Of a stretch of 64,000 bases of DNA, positions 1 through 11,479 are shown one piece after another. The DNA is taken from positions 60,869,371 to 60,933,370 of the forward strand of contig NC_052353.1 of assembly GCF_009727055.1 (NCBI RefSeq). The letters run 5' to 3'. Each line of letters begins with the position of its first letter. Position 1 is the first letter of the stretch. This DNA is from Benincasa hispida (Eukaryota; Streptophyta; Magnoliopsida; Cucurbitales; Cucurbitaceae). Below the pieces are notes generated by a model, which worked only from the letters and a program-made list of their open reading frames with translations, ran no database searches and had not been told where the DNA came from. The position numbers and the translations under genes are program-made.

Positions 1-1020
1 AAAGGCCTAATATCGCCTTGCCTCTCACCATCAACACCATATTATATAGTGCACCTTGTCTTTTTAATTTTAAAATAAAAATAAAAAAAAACAAAAAAAC
101 AAAAAAAAAAAACCTTTTTTTTCATTTGCGCGCCTCATGCTTAAGCCTCAGAGAACCTATGAGCCATCAACATACTATCATCAATGCATAACTCCAAGAT
201 CCTATTATCCTATTGGGGGATGGAAGGAGGTGAGAAAAGGTACTCACGTCACATTCTATCTGCCCGGGTCGTTGAGGGTAAATACTTGAGCTAGATCCCA
301 ACTACAACATAGCAAAATAGTTTTAGTTATTCACTACAAGAGGATTCATAAACTTCAAAAGTTCAAACAGGATGTTACAATAATGATGTTTTGACAATTT
401 TTTGACATATTTTCAGGGAAGAGATAAAAAGAAACTTATACTCAAAGATATAAACTCCAAAGAAATGAAGTGAGAAAGAAAATGACAGAGAGAATAAAAG
501 ACTTCTAATGTAAACAAATATCCTCCAATGAAAACTTAGAAAAAGAATTAGAAACTGCCCATGGTGTCTCAAAACCATCGAGCCAGGACCAATATTTGTC
601 TTAAAAATCCTCTAAATTCTTTCAAACCATAACTCTGAATTCAAGGCCTTGACCGCATAATTACATGATTAATTAACAGATAACAATGAATTCGCAATGA
701 AAACAGTGCTGGCACAAAACCCTAGGGGGACACCAAGTTTTTCTATAAGAAAAATGAAAGAATACAACTAACTGGACCAACCCAAAAACCAACAAAAGAC
801 AGGCCTACAGAAATAACAGCCCAAAAAGGAGCCAAGCAGAAACCAGCCTATCGAAACATGAACTCCAATCTAGAAGATTAAGGCCTAATAACATAAGACA
901 GCACAACCATCAAATGGAAAATTTTAGAAGAAAAAACAAAGGGCTGATTGAGTAGAAAGTTGCTATCTGTTCCAATAGCCATAATATCAACGCTGCCACT
1001 CACAACTAAGACTGACTTAC
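1..1020. other. probable intron 9 sequence of the HUA1-like gene
   Basis: Exon 9 ends at a donor (GTAAGT on the minus strand) at 1020, so this stretch should be intron running off the left edge. I see no CCCH codon pattern here on either strand. It holds an A-rich tract near 70-115 and otherwise no feature I can name. Confidence 0.5.
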
Positions 1021-4000
1021 CAATGGCTGAATCAATCTGGGGTCAACAGCTTGATAAATAGCATTAGAAGGATTAACAATTCCGGTATTCATATTAGCAG
1101 CTGAGACCATAGCAGGATGAACCATTGCAGGAGTAGATGGATTGATTGCTGCCAAAATACCCAAGCATATTTTAAGTGATCATTAGATACCTTTCCAAGT
1201 TTCAAAACTGAAAACGAGAACATAACACACATACCATTTCTGTCAGGGTGGTTGTAGCGGCAAGTGGTACCATACTTGCAACTGATAGGTAACAACCAAT
1301 AAACATAGGACTCATCATAATTTTCTCAACTGATACTATCACAAATTAGTTGCACGTGCTCATATACATACCTGCCAGTTTTCAAGTAGAATGGACAATC
1401 CACCTCACCCTGTAGAAAAAAGAGTTATTTTGTAAAATTTGGATCGTTTTTTTTTTATAAGAACAAGTTTGGTTTTTTGCATTGTATCTTGTACTTAAAG
1501 CATTAGACTAATTTCATTAATTCAATGAAAAAGTAAGAACAATAGCTTTCATTGAGAAAAAATGAAAAAATACACGGGCATATAAAAGACCAGCCCACAG
1601 TGAAACTCCCTTTACAAGAAGGGGCTCCAACTATACAAAATCATGTCCATAGAACAATTACAAAAAACCGTTGAAATCGAAGCCAAATGAGAAACATGAA
1701 AACGAACAAGAGACCAACTTTCTCTAGCATCCATCTCAACCCCCCTACACAACACCTAAATAATAGCACAAATACTAGCAAGCCAAAAGAAATGTCCTCT
1801 CTCCCCAAATGGCGGATTGAGGAGAACACCTCAATCATATCTCTAACATCTTTATGGCGAGCACACATCATGTTGAACGTCTAAAAAAAAATAGTCCCAA
1901 ACAAAGCTCACATACTCACAATGCCAAAGAATATGATCCAAGCCTTCCTCTGCCTTTCGACAAAGAATACAGCAGAAAGGCCCAACCAACCATCGACGAC
2001 ATCTTCTTAACATGTCTATCCAACGTACTAATATGGTCGTAAAGAACCAGCCAAGTAAAGAATCTAACCTTTCTAGGAATTTTAATCCTCCCTAGCGACA
2101 AAAAGACCAACTCACCCAGAGGAGAAGAATTAACCAAACATTGGAAGAAAGACTTATACAAAAACCCTTCCAAGTGGATAGGGCTCCAAACTCTCACATC
2201 TCTCCTCCCAAGACCAAAGGGATGACTCTCAAGAATAGAGAGAAGAGCAACCACGTTCGTCGTTTCCCTATCGAAAAGAGCACGACGGAACCCGAAGGAA
2301 AACGTGCAAGAACTCCTTGTCCACACCTAGCCACGAAATGATTTTTAAAAGAAGATAGATGATACAACTAGGGATGTCCATGAGGGGACGGGGCCAGGGA
2401 TGGCTTCCCCATCCCTATCCCTGCTGCCCCATTTCATTCCCCATCCCCGCAAAATTCCCCACGAGGAATTTTCCCTATTTGATTTTTTTTTTGAAAAATA
2501 TTAATTCACTTAAATCACTACTATGTACATTTTTTAATTTAGTAGTTAAATTTCTCACTCATATGTGACAAAAGATATAATTAAAATGTTTGATTTTCAT
2601 AATTTCTAAAAATTAAAATTTAAATATTACAACAAAATATCCTAATTTCTAACTTAATATATATAAAAAATCACAACCTCAACATATATATGTATATAAT
2701 CGGGGCGGGTGGCGAAGTAGAGCAAGGGCGGGAAATATAATCCCTGTCCCCGTCCACATTTAGCCAACGGGGAAACCACCCCCCCCTCCCCGTCTAATCG
2801 AGGACTACCCACCCGATTCGGGGGCAGGCCCAGGCAGTGTTTTTAAATGCCCAAGGCGCCTTAAGGCACAATGGCCCTCTGGAGCCTAGGCGCAAGGTGC
2901 ACAAAAAGGTGCAGACTTTATTTTGTGAGACACACTGTATATAACCATATTACATTAAAAAGAGAGTATAATTGAAGTGGAAATATGGAAAAAAAGGACC
3001 CAAAACACAAAAAACTTTGCATTTAGGTTTGGTAAAATTGATCCTTTTAGTTAATAAAGAAGGAAAATCCTTAATTATTACTATTTTTAAAAATAATTGA
3101 AAAGCCCCAAGGCACAGGGCTTTGATCCTTGGGGCTTCACAAAAGGCACGCGCCTAAGGCGTGCCTTATTTTGTGAGCCTCGCTTTTCCAAGGCAAGGCG
3201 CCAGACCTGCACCTTGGGCCTAGGCGCGTGCCCGAGAGGGCTTTTTAAAACACTGGGCCCAGGCCCTGACCCCATGGGTTAGATAGACATATCTAGATAC
3301 AACTGGGGAAATAACTCACAGAGAGGTCTCTCCCCCACCCAGTGATCTTCCCAAAAGTATGGCTCCCATCCCCCACCACACACCAAACCCAAAGCACATA
3401 AGTAAGGAGCTCTCTCGAAATATCTTTCTAAAGATTCTGGTAGATGCCTTTAATCTTTTTATCCAACCACTTGAAAAGGATGAGTGTCATGTTTACTAGC
3501 GATAATCCTTCGCCAAAGAGAATTGGGCTCAAAGTAAAATTTGGGTCTTGTTTAATGCAAAACTATTCAAAAATATAAAATGAAGAATGTTTTCACTAAA
3601 ACTTGAGTCATAAATTCCAGAAAGCCAAGTGATTGGCAACACAAGAACTAGAGTATTAAAAACATTGACGTCCTGTTGGATACAAGAAAATAAATATTTA
3701 AAGCTCAATAAAAACCCAATTTTGGTGTAAAACTTTACAGCCTCTACAAGATTATAGTATAAATTTCCTTGTTGCAAATTGGAGAAATCTTTTGCACACC
3801 CTGTAAATGGGCCCCTTTTGTATCGCTTTGGATATTTCATTCAATCAATGAAATTATTTCTTATCTAAATAAATGTAACCCCGTTTCTTACCGGTCTAAT
3901 TGGAAGTCCTTTAGAATTGTGTATTAGGGCTGGAGAAAATGAAACAGGAGGCTTAACAAGCTTGAAGTCCCCAATTCTCTCTTCTGTCTTAGCCATCAAA

Positions 4001-7000
4001 GTTTGTTCACTATTTCCATTTTCTTCCCCTGATAAAGTTTGGATATCTTTTGGGTGATGGAACTTGCAGTTGACACTAAATTTGCAATTTCCAGTCTTAA
4101 CATAGAACTGCAGGAGAAGAAATTGAACAATATTTCAATATCCGACGTGCACACCCTAAGGGTTAGTAAAGAACATATGTGTGTGTGCATGTGTGTGTTA
4201 CGTGTATATTACTGCACACAGTGGCTCAGATGGTCTCTCAGGTAATGTCAACGCATCAGATTTCTCAGCACCCTGAAAATAGTGAAAACAGAATATCATA
4301 TCAAGAAGGGATAAAAAGGTGTACACAAGACAAGGATACAGCTTGAAGACATCAGGTTCATACAACTTACCACAGAATCAGACCTATCTTTAGGGTGATT
4401 GAACTTGCACCTTGAACCAAATTTACATCTTTGAGTTTTCAAAAAGTACTGTAGGAATCGAAAAGGCCATGAAGTAGTTCAAGCAAATAAGTGCTCATTA
4501 CTTTTAGAAAAAGAGAGAGAGAAAGAGATGCAAAATATACAAATAGAACTCACTGGACAATCTGGCTCCCCAAGTCTTTCTGGAAGATCTTCACCATTAG
4601 CTATTTGTGGGACCTAAATAAATTATAAATGAGAGAAACAGCCATAGGAAAAGGCAATATCACAGGGAATTAGAACTCGCAAACTACCTTCAGACTATAA
4701 ATGCAAAAGAATTTGGAAAAAAAGATACGTAGAAACATTAACTGTATCCATTATTAGGAGCACATTTGGAACTCATTTCATTCTTAACAAAGGATCTAAC
4801 TCGGCACAAAAATGGTGGCCCATGCTGAAACCTAACTAGGCTTCCCCTCCAAAAATCCTTCTATTCCTCTAAGACTAGATATTCCACAAAATAGTGTGTG
4901 AAACAGCACTTCAATGGAGGGACAAGATCGATTGTGAACGTCTATCCCATATCAAGTGCGCAAAATGACATCCCCATGAAGTGTTATCCAAATCCTAAAG
5001 CACATTCATATGGGAAGGTGTGGAAGGTGTGAAAGGCAAGTAGGGAAGGGTTCTCGTATGATTAGTTGGGAAGTTAAATCTAAACCAAGGAATCTTGGGA
5101 GCTTGGGTGGGTATATGCAGGCGCATAACAAGCCCTTCGTTGGCTAAGTGGTTCTGGCACTTTCCTCATGAGCCAACTTGTGGCATAAGGTCATTTCAAG
5201 AAAATACGGTCCTCAAGTACTACCAAAAAAAAAAACCTCAGGATAGCTATTTCAGATGGTCTCCCCTTCATTTCTCAGTTCATTAATTGTATTGTAGGTG
5301 ACGGTGTAGGATACCACCTAATAAGAAAAATAAAAGAAACATAAAAACACAATTGCAAAATCAAGAGAAGATACAATACACCAATAGCCTTTCAAGAAAG
5401 CTATCTTTCCCAAAGTCTCACAATGGAAACTCTCACCCAACATGATCCACACCCTCTAAATGGACCAAGTGGATCATTTATAGCAAATACGCCATTAGGT
5501 AATTACCCATAATACTCCTTACTAATATCATACTAATCCTACCCATATACCACTAACTTTTACTCTCACAGACGGGTCTGGAACTTACTTTTGGAAAGAC
5601 AAGTTGACGTGGGATAGCCCTCTCTATGTGGTGTTCCCTCGTGTTTATAATGTGTCTATTACAAAGTTCTCTTTTGTTGCTTTTATCCTCCCTTATTTTC
5701 TTTTAACAAGAAACACAAACTTTTCATTTCTATCCTCCCATTCTTCTAGGAACTTTTCCTTGATCTCCCTTTGTCTTCATCATTCCATGTTATCTTTCGG
5801 CTTTGGAGCCCAAACCCCTTTGATATGTTTGCATGCCAGTCATTCTTCCATTGTCGGGTGGGTTTGTCCTCATTTTGAAACTCTCTTATCTTCTCCATTC
5901 TTTGGAAGGGGAAAATTCCAAAGAAGGATAAATTGTGTGGCATGTTCTCCTTGCTAGGGTGAATAATTTGGATCATGCTTAGGGGTTCAAGCCCAAGTTA
6001 ATTGGGCCTATGTGTTATATTCTTTGTGGGGAAGTTGTTGACAACCTCAATCATCTTCTTTGGACATGTCAAATTGTTCAATCACCTAGGTGGAAATTCT
6101 TATAGGCATTTTCGATTAGTTTGGCCAGGCCAAGGAGCCTCAGTTCCATGTTGGTGGAGTTTCTTACCCATTCCCCCTTTTGGGAAAAGAATAGAAGGCT
6201 CTGGTTTGATTCTTTTTGTGCTTGTTTGTGGGTCTTTGGGGAGCGAAACATTAAAATTTTAGAGGGTAGAGAGAACCTACCGAAGAATTTTGGTCATTTG
6301 CTATTTTTTTTCCTTTGGAGTTTTTGTAGTTTTGAACATTAGTCTATTTCATTATATTAATAAAAAAAATCTTTAAAGAACTTTGATAAAGAACACTAGG
6401 AAGAGGCTTAAAGACGAGCAAAGCCCAAACGATCCGACGAAGTTAATTTATCATGAAAAACCCTCTGATTATGATCAAAGCAAATCTTAGGAGAAGGGGA
6501 AAAAAAAAACTTTGGCTGCAATTAACCATAAAATTAAGATCTCAAAGACAGGAGAGGACCAAAAACATAATCCACACAAGAACGTTGATTCGCTTGGGAC
6601 TTCTAGAATTCCACAAAGCCTTAGAGGCATTCAAAGACCAACACCTATAATCTAGGAGAATTGTGGTCTACTGGTCCCTTTCTATTTTTTTCTTTTCTTT
6701 TTTTTCTTTGGAGTTTTGATAGTTTTGAACATTAGTCTCTTTCATTATATTAATGAAAAGTTCTATTTTGTTTTTTTAAAGAACTTAGGTAAAGAACACC
6801 AAGAAGAGGCTTGAAGACGAGCAAAACCCAAACAATCTGACCAAGGAGTTAATTTATTGTGAAAAGAACCCTCTAATTACGATCAAACCAAATCTCAAGA
6901 AGAAGAAAAATCGTTGCCTACATTGGACCATAAGATTGAGATCTTGAAGACAGGACAAGACCGAAAACATAATCCACGCAAGAACACTTGATTTGCTTGG

Positions 7001-10000
7001 GACTTTTAGAATTTTACAAAGCCTCATAGAAATTCAAAAACCAATGCCTAGAATCTAGGGAATGAAGCAAATGCTTATCAACCAAATTGCCCAAAAGCTA
7101 TTGAAAAACTGAAATGTCACCAAAGTTGACATCAAAAAGTAAGGTGCTGTGAACAAGTCTCTTAATCCCAATGGTCAAAAACCAAACCATAAAGGAATGA
7201 AATAGCTGAGGAAAACCCATTTTGAGTGACTACTCCTTACACCAAGCATCAAGCCAAAAGTGAATTCACCTCCCAATTCCAACATGTAAGCAGCAGTAAC
7301 AGAAGAAAGAAGGATTGTTCAAGTCCCATCTGTAAGTCTTCCTCCCATCTCCTACTAAAATTCTGCCACATCTCTCCTCCATTATCGAGATTTGTCATTT
7401 GCAATTTTGTGAAGCCAAGCATCATTCGGTTTAGGTTACATCTTGAAATTTTTCAGTGATACAAAAGCAATTTTTTACAAAATTTCCATTAAATCATTGT
7501 GGAATTCTGGATTTTGGTTGGTCTTTTGTGGAGCTCTTTGGTAATTCAGGAGGCCTTTTGCCGAAGTGGTTTGAATTAGTTCAAAGCTTACATGGGAAAT
7601 ATTTTTTAATGATCCATATCTGTAAATACTGGTTTGAGCTTTGGATAAGTAATTGTAAGGCTTGGTTACACCGTAGATTCTATTGATGCTTTTAAACCGT
7701 GGCAGCAGATTTTCTCATAGGAAGGTTCCTTTGATTGAGTTATTGGTTTTGTACTACGTTTATCCGACTGTTGCAGATTTATGTTACTACCCATCAGTTT
7801 GACCTTTGATTTCTGGTTTGCAGATTTTCAAGTCTCTCTCCTTTGTCAATTGCTGACAGATGAAGTTTGTTTGGATTTTCAGATTATTCTAAGTTATTGT
7901 TCGTGTAAAAGAGTGGCTTTGCATCTAGATTTTTTAAGTTGGAGCTTTGACTTATTGGCAGATTCATTCCCTCTCTTTGTTGGTAGCCTAATCTCTGTAC
8001 TCTCTACTTAGTTGATAACAAAGAGCTTCTAATTCTTTTCAAGTGCTATTATTGGTCGTATTTGGCTATAGTGGTTGTAATTGCTATATTTTGTTTATCT
8101 TGTTTCATGTAATTTGAACGTTAGTCTCTTTTCATTTTATCAATGAAAAACCTTATTTCCTTATAAAAAAGAAAGAAAGAAGAAAGAAAAGAAAAGATAG
8201 CAAAAACGGAAGATCAACTTTGAAAGTAAAAATTTTAAAAAAAAAAATCTGTACGCCATAGAGAAAAGGTGGCATCAAGTACAGCACAAAATCAAGATAT
8301 CATTCAAATTAAGAATACAAAACCCCAGATCACTCACTCCTAATTTTAAGCAGATGTGATAAACTCTTTAAAGTATTTGATTATTCTCGATCATACTTCA
8401 TTTTTATAGGCATAAAGATAGCAGGAAACAGTCACCTCTTTCCAATCTGGGATTCCACCTTCAGGAACCCAAATAGGATGGTCAAACTTGCAGCTATCCC
8501 CAAATTTACAGGTTCTTGTGAGCATATAGTGGGCACAGTCCTTCTCTCCTGGCCTCTGTGGATATACAGGCAAATTGCTTGTACTTTCAAATCTAGGACG
8601 CTTGGCTAAAGAATTTGAAGAATACCAGGCTTCACTTTGCCCCAAAGTGTTATAGGAACCCAAAACAGTCTGATCGTAGAGCACTATTATACATAGGAGA
8701 CAAATATGTACAAGAAAGACAAACATGTACGTTACTATATAAGTATTTTTACAACTACTCTTTCGGCTGTACAGATTTAGAAATTAAATATAGTAGATTA
8801 TGTAAAATATAACATTTTCAAAATATATATCATATCAATAAACAGTCTGGATGAAGTTTAATAGAATTTAGGACCTTTGCAATTAAATAATAGCAAAATA
8901 GCAAAAAAATCATATCAATTTAAGACTGCTTCATAGTGTTATGGTGCCTCTTAATTGTACGGCAGCAGGATGCAAATGAACCATTATGTCAACCCCATAC
9001 ATAAAATTATGTATATGATATAGTGGGTGTGCATGAATCACTAGAAATTTATAATGTCTTAGGGTTGTTTGGGGTAAAGGGTTGGTTATTATAGTCCTAG
9101 ATTATTATAATTGGATTATAATAGTTTGTGTTTGAGGTTGTTTTAGTTTAGGTTATAATAATATGTGTTTGAAATGTAAATGATTTTAGTTTGAGAAGGA
9201 AATAGTAAACACTGTAGCAAAAAAATTTTAAAAAAATATGAATGTAAAATAGTAAAAACTATAACAAATAGTAAATACTGTAGCAAATGGGTGTTTTGCA
9301 ATAGTGTTGGCGGTAGCTAATTAGGATACAAAACAGTATTTATTATAGCAAGTGGTGGTTATTATGATCTTAGGATAGTTCTTGCTCCAAACACGCCCTT
9401 AGTTACAGCCTCCAGGGAGGAAAGATGGCTTATATATAAAATACTTTGTTACGAAAACCATATGGAAATCCCTCTGTCCATAACAGAGAGAATGTAAAGG
9501 AATGAGGACTACTATCTTTTCCTAGCTGTATTGAACTATTGTTTGGGTTGGTGTTCATCCAATATGCCAAAGATAAGGGAGAAAATAAATTGACTAGAAC
9601 ATCATGGCGATTTATGCCACAGATCGTATCCAAAGTTCCACGAGAAAAAGAAAAACGAGAAAAATGCATTTCATATATATACACACACACGTACATATAC
9701 GAAAAAGACAGCGAACACCACGAATCGAAGCACTGAAGCCAAAACAAAGCCCCACGATCTCGAATGCCATTTGGTGGCGAAAGCAGTAAAAAGAATTATA
9801 ACATATCAGTATCCCATCGGTGATGTTTTCTGAAACCAGAAGTGAGCATATTTATCCTGCCTCGTTTTCGTGAAGCTTAAAGCCAATCTCCAAGCACTCG
9901 AGTAATTATTAGCAAGTGATTTTCCAAGAGATTTAAATAAACAAATAATAAAACTCACCGTCAGAAGAACGTTTGATGCCAGAAACAACAGAGTCAAGCG

Positions 10001-10307
10001 CAACAGCAACATCAGAACCCGGCCAAGAGAATGAAGAGACCAAATGCGACGTTCTTGGGACAATATCGGCAGCCGATAACATAAGGGCTTCTTTCTGGGT
10101 CGAAAACATGGAGGCACGATCAGTTACAGAGTGCTTTATGGAGAGACTGGAGGACAGCGAGTCTGGCAGAAGATAACGGCCGGAGACGATGTCGGAGAGG
10201 GAACGGGAAGACGAGTATGTGGTGGAAAGAGTTGGAGCGGCAGTGGCAGTGGCAGTGGCAGGTGCCGCGCCGTAGACGGAGTTGTAACCGTGCAGCTGAT
10301 TAGCCAT
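1021..10307 (-). CDS. HUA1: HUA1/C3H37-like CCCH zinc-finger protein gene, 3' end beyond window
   Basis: Nine exons join in one frame (1224 nt, 408 codons), all with GT-AG introns: 10307-9959, 8683-8436, 4613-4554, 4448-4371, 4272-4213, 4107-3892, 1409-1372, 1281-1235, 1148-1021. The start is MANQLHGYNS at 10307; an in-frame ATG 13 codons upstream is less likely because its leader does not look conserved. Four C-X8-C-X5-C-X3-H fingers are visible: one whole in exon 2 (CAHYMLTRTCKFGDSCKFDH, followed by PIWVPEGGIPDWKE), and three assembled across exons 3/4, 5/6 and 7/8. Known family: HUA1 is a nuclear RNA-binding protein with six fingers that acts in AGAMOUS pre-mRNA processing in flowers. Fingers 5 and 6 and the stop codon must lie left of the window, since the next acceptor is not seen in 1-1020. 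Finger 3 reads CKFSVNC, lacking the usual glycine after CKF. Introns are swollen by repeats. Confidence 0.93.
1490..2330 (-). pseudogene. LINE (non-LTR) reverse transcriptase C-terminal remnant
   Basis: On the minus strand the sequence reads IPRKVRFFTWLVLYDHISTL followed by DRHVKKMSSMVGWAF, the zf-RVT domain found at the C-terminus of plant LINE reverse transcriptases. The downstream side ends in the tail seen in other LINE remnants here (TTAGTCT...CATT...AATGAAA, near 1500-1530). It is broken by frameshifts and lacks the catalytic RT domain. It sits in intron 6 of the HUA1-like gene, in the gene's own orientation. Confidence 0.7.
2369..3295. mobile_element. hAT-type MITE (outer), interrupted by a second MITE
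   Basis: Terminal repeats TAGGGATGTCCAT (left) and TAGATATGTCTAT (right, reverse complement) match at 10 of 13 positions, and an 8-bp TSD GATACAAC flanks the element exactly (2361-2368 and 3296-3303). The ends are rich in GGGGACGGGG/CCCCGTCCCC-type sequence, as in common plant hAT MITEs. Without the inner insertion it would be about 498 bp. It lies in intron 6 of the HUA1-like gene. Confidence 0.85.
2835..3255. mobile_element. hAT-type MITE (inner), nested in the 2369-3295 MITE
   Basis: Ends CAGTGTTTTTAAA and TTTAAAACACTG form terminal inverted repeats, flanked by a perfect 8-bp TSD GGCCCAGG (2827-2834 and 3256-3263). The ends are rich in GGCGC/GCGCC words (AAGGCGCC, GGCGCGTGCC) around an AT-rich core. 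No transposase is encoded, so it depends on an outside hAT enzyme. Length is 421 bp. Confidence 0.9.
5600..6360 (+). pseudogene. second LINE zf-RVT remnant
   Basis: Plus-strand fragments WKGKIPKKDKL and LLGRVNNLDHA match the same zf-RVT region as the 1490-2330 remnant, in the opposite orientation to the host gene. Stops and frameshifts interrupt it. A LINE-like 3' tail (GAACATTAGTCTATTTCATT...ATTAATAAAA) ends it near 6360. It lies in the 3.8 kb intron 2 of the HUA1-like gene. Confidence 0.65.
6300..7055. repeat. two-copy tandem duplication, period about 390 bp
   Basis: The word GAACATTAGTCT recurs at about 6337 and 6727, and the following ~330 bp are similar (AAAGAACACnAnGAAGAGGCTTnAAGACGAGCAAA and so on). 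The duplicated unit begins with the LINE 3' tail, so it probably arose by local duplication of a LINE end with its flank. No coding content. Confidence 0.7.
7060..8300. other. intron 2 sequence with another LINE-like 3' tail
   Basis: Non-coding intron sequence. Near 8110-8150 it carries TTAGTCTCTTTTCATTTTATC then AATGAAAA and an A-rich run, the same tail type as the two LINE remnants, so part of 7440-8160 may be a LINE 3' UTR. No protein similarity is visible. Confidence 0.35.
9062..9398. mobile_element. Tourist-like MITE (PIF/Harbinger type)
   Basis: Left end GGGTTGTTTGGGGTAAAGG and right end (reverse complement) GGGCGTGTTTGGAGCAAG are inverted repeats of the GGG...GTTTGG class, flanked by a 3-bp TTA duplication (9059-9061 and 9399-9401). 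It is 337 bp, AT-rich, non-coding, and lies in intron 1 of the HUA1-like gene. Confidence 0.75.
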
Positions 10308-10440
10308 TTTTTTAATCCCAGACGCTAGAGAATTTGAAAGAGGCAAGGGACTAGAGTAGACTAGACTCCAAACCCTAAAGAGTACGTATTATCTATATCT
10401 ATATTGGTGCGGCCGGAGACGCCAGGCGAGTTGCAGAGAA
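10308..10440 (-). promoter_or_regulatory. 5' UTR/proximal promoter of the HUA1-like gene
   Basis: Upstream of the start codon there is an AAACCCTAA telo-box-type motif (plus strand about 10371-10379) and an AT-rich TATA-like stretch with an ACCAATA word near 10390-10408. Telo boxes are common near plant promoters of RNA-metabolism genes. The transcription start is not determined; the assignment rests on position and these short motifs. Confidence 0.35.
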
Positions 10441-10635
10441 AGTATGTCTTTCCACATGAATTTTTTCTTTTTTTTTTTCTTCAATTTATGAGTGGATCTC
10501 GAGGTTAAATATTAGATAATTGCTAGCAATAATGAGCAGAAAAAATAAGGAGAAAAAATATATATATATTTACCCACAGTAGCAAAATTTAATATCTTTT
10601 CGCTTCTCCCTCTTTCCCGCCTCTCCATCTCTTTT

Positions 10636-11240
10636 GGATTCAGACCCTCCATTCCTCTCTCCAAAATTTGCAAACCAGTCCCCAGCTTGATTGAGACCCT
10701 CCATTTCTCTCCCCATAACCTTGAACCTCACTTCTCAATTTATCCCTAATTTCTTTTACCCATTTCAACTCCTCATCGAGGACATCAATGCCCACAAGGT
10801 CAAACTCATTACAAAGGTTCGAGATCTCGCGATGCAGTTGGGCAACCTTAGCAAGATCCAGCTTCTCTGGCTCATCAGCAGATACAAAAACAAGGTCCTT
10901 AAGCTTCTTCAAAAAATGAAGGGCATGGATTGTATTCTGAAGAAGCTCGGTAGTTTGATGAAGACTGGATAATTGAATAGTTTTGGTAGAAATGACATTT
11001 GTAAGTTTGGAAAGCTTGGATCGGATATGACATACAGTGGAATTGAGGGAGGAGACATCGGATCGAACAATGGATAGGGCATTCTTAGCATGCTTGAGAT
11101 ATGATAGTTGAGAGAGTAGATCATTGTGGCAAGAGAGGACCTCACTGCGAAGTTATGATTCAAAGAGACGGATGGCCTTCTAAAGCTTATCGACGATGGA
11201 GGCCGGCGAGCCAGAGGAGAAAGCATCGGAGGAGAATGAA
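10636..11240 (-). pseudogene. COG5 (conserved oligomeric Golgi complex subunit 5) fragment, intronless
   Basis: Minus-strand translation gives FSSDAFSSGSPASIVDKL, a stop, then KAIRLFES, a stop, LRSEVLSCHNDLLSQL and, further on, SADEPEKLDLAKVAQLHREI, a clear match to the N-terminal part of plant COG5, a subunit of the COG vesicle-tethering complex at the Golgi. Stops lie at 11182-11180 (TAG) and 11155-11153 (TAA). After LRSEV the frame shifts, and an ERGMEGLN-like segment appears twice, so the 3' end is also rearranged. Only about 200 codons of a roughly 800-residue protein are present, without introns or promoter. It is a dead partial copy, either retro-copied or captured from the first exon. 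Confidence 0.85.
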
Positions 11241-11475
11241 CTGATAAAAGTCTATCAACGTCTATCTGTGATCAAAATTGATACAAGTCTATCGCTAAAC
11301 GTTACTTGAAACCGATAAGTGTCTATAAGAAATTTAAAAAAAAAAAAAAAAAAAAGTCTATCATTGATGGAGGCTGATATAAGTCTATCATCTATTCTAT
11401 CAATAATAGAAACATATACAAGTCTATCTCTGATATATGCTAATAGAAGTTTATCAGTGTCTATCAATGTTTTTT
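11236..11475. repeat. degenerate short tandem repeat (AAGTCTATC...)
   Basis: The word AAGTCTATC or close variants recurs about every 20-60 bp (gataAAAGTCTATCAACG, gatacAAGTCTATCGC, ataAGTCTATCATC, tacAAGTCTATCTC), split by a poly-A run near 11335-11355. It directly follows the COG5 fragment. Confidence 0.6.
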
Positions 11476-11479
11476 TTTA

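Noticed and set aside
3097..3282. Paired ~60-codon frames on both strands
   Set aside because: They fall inside the inner MITE and reflect its GC-rich inverted ends.
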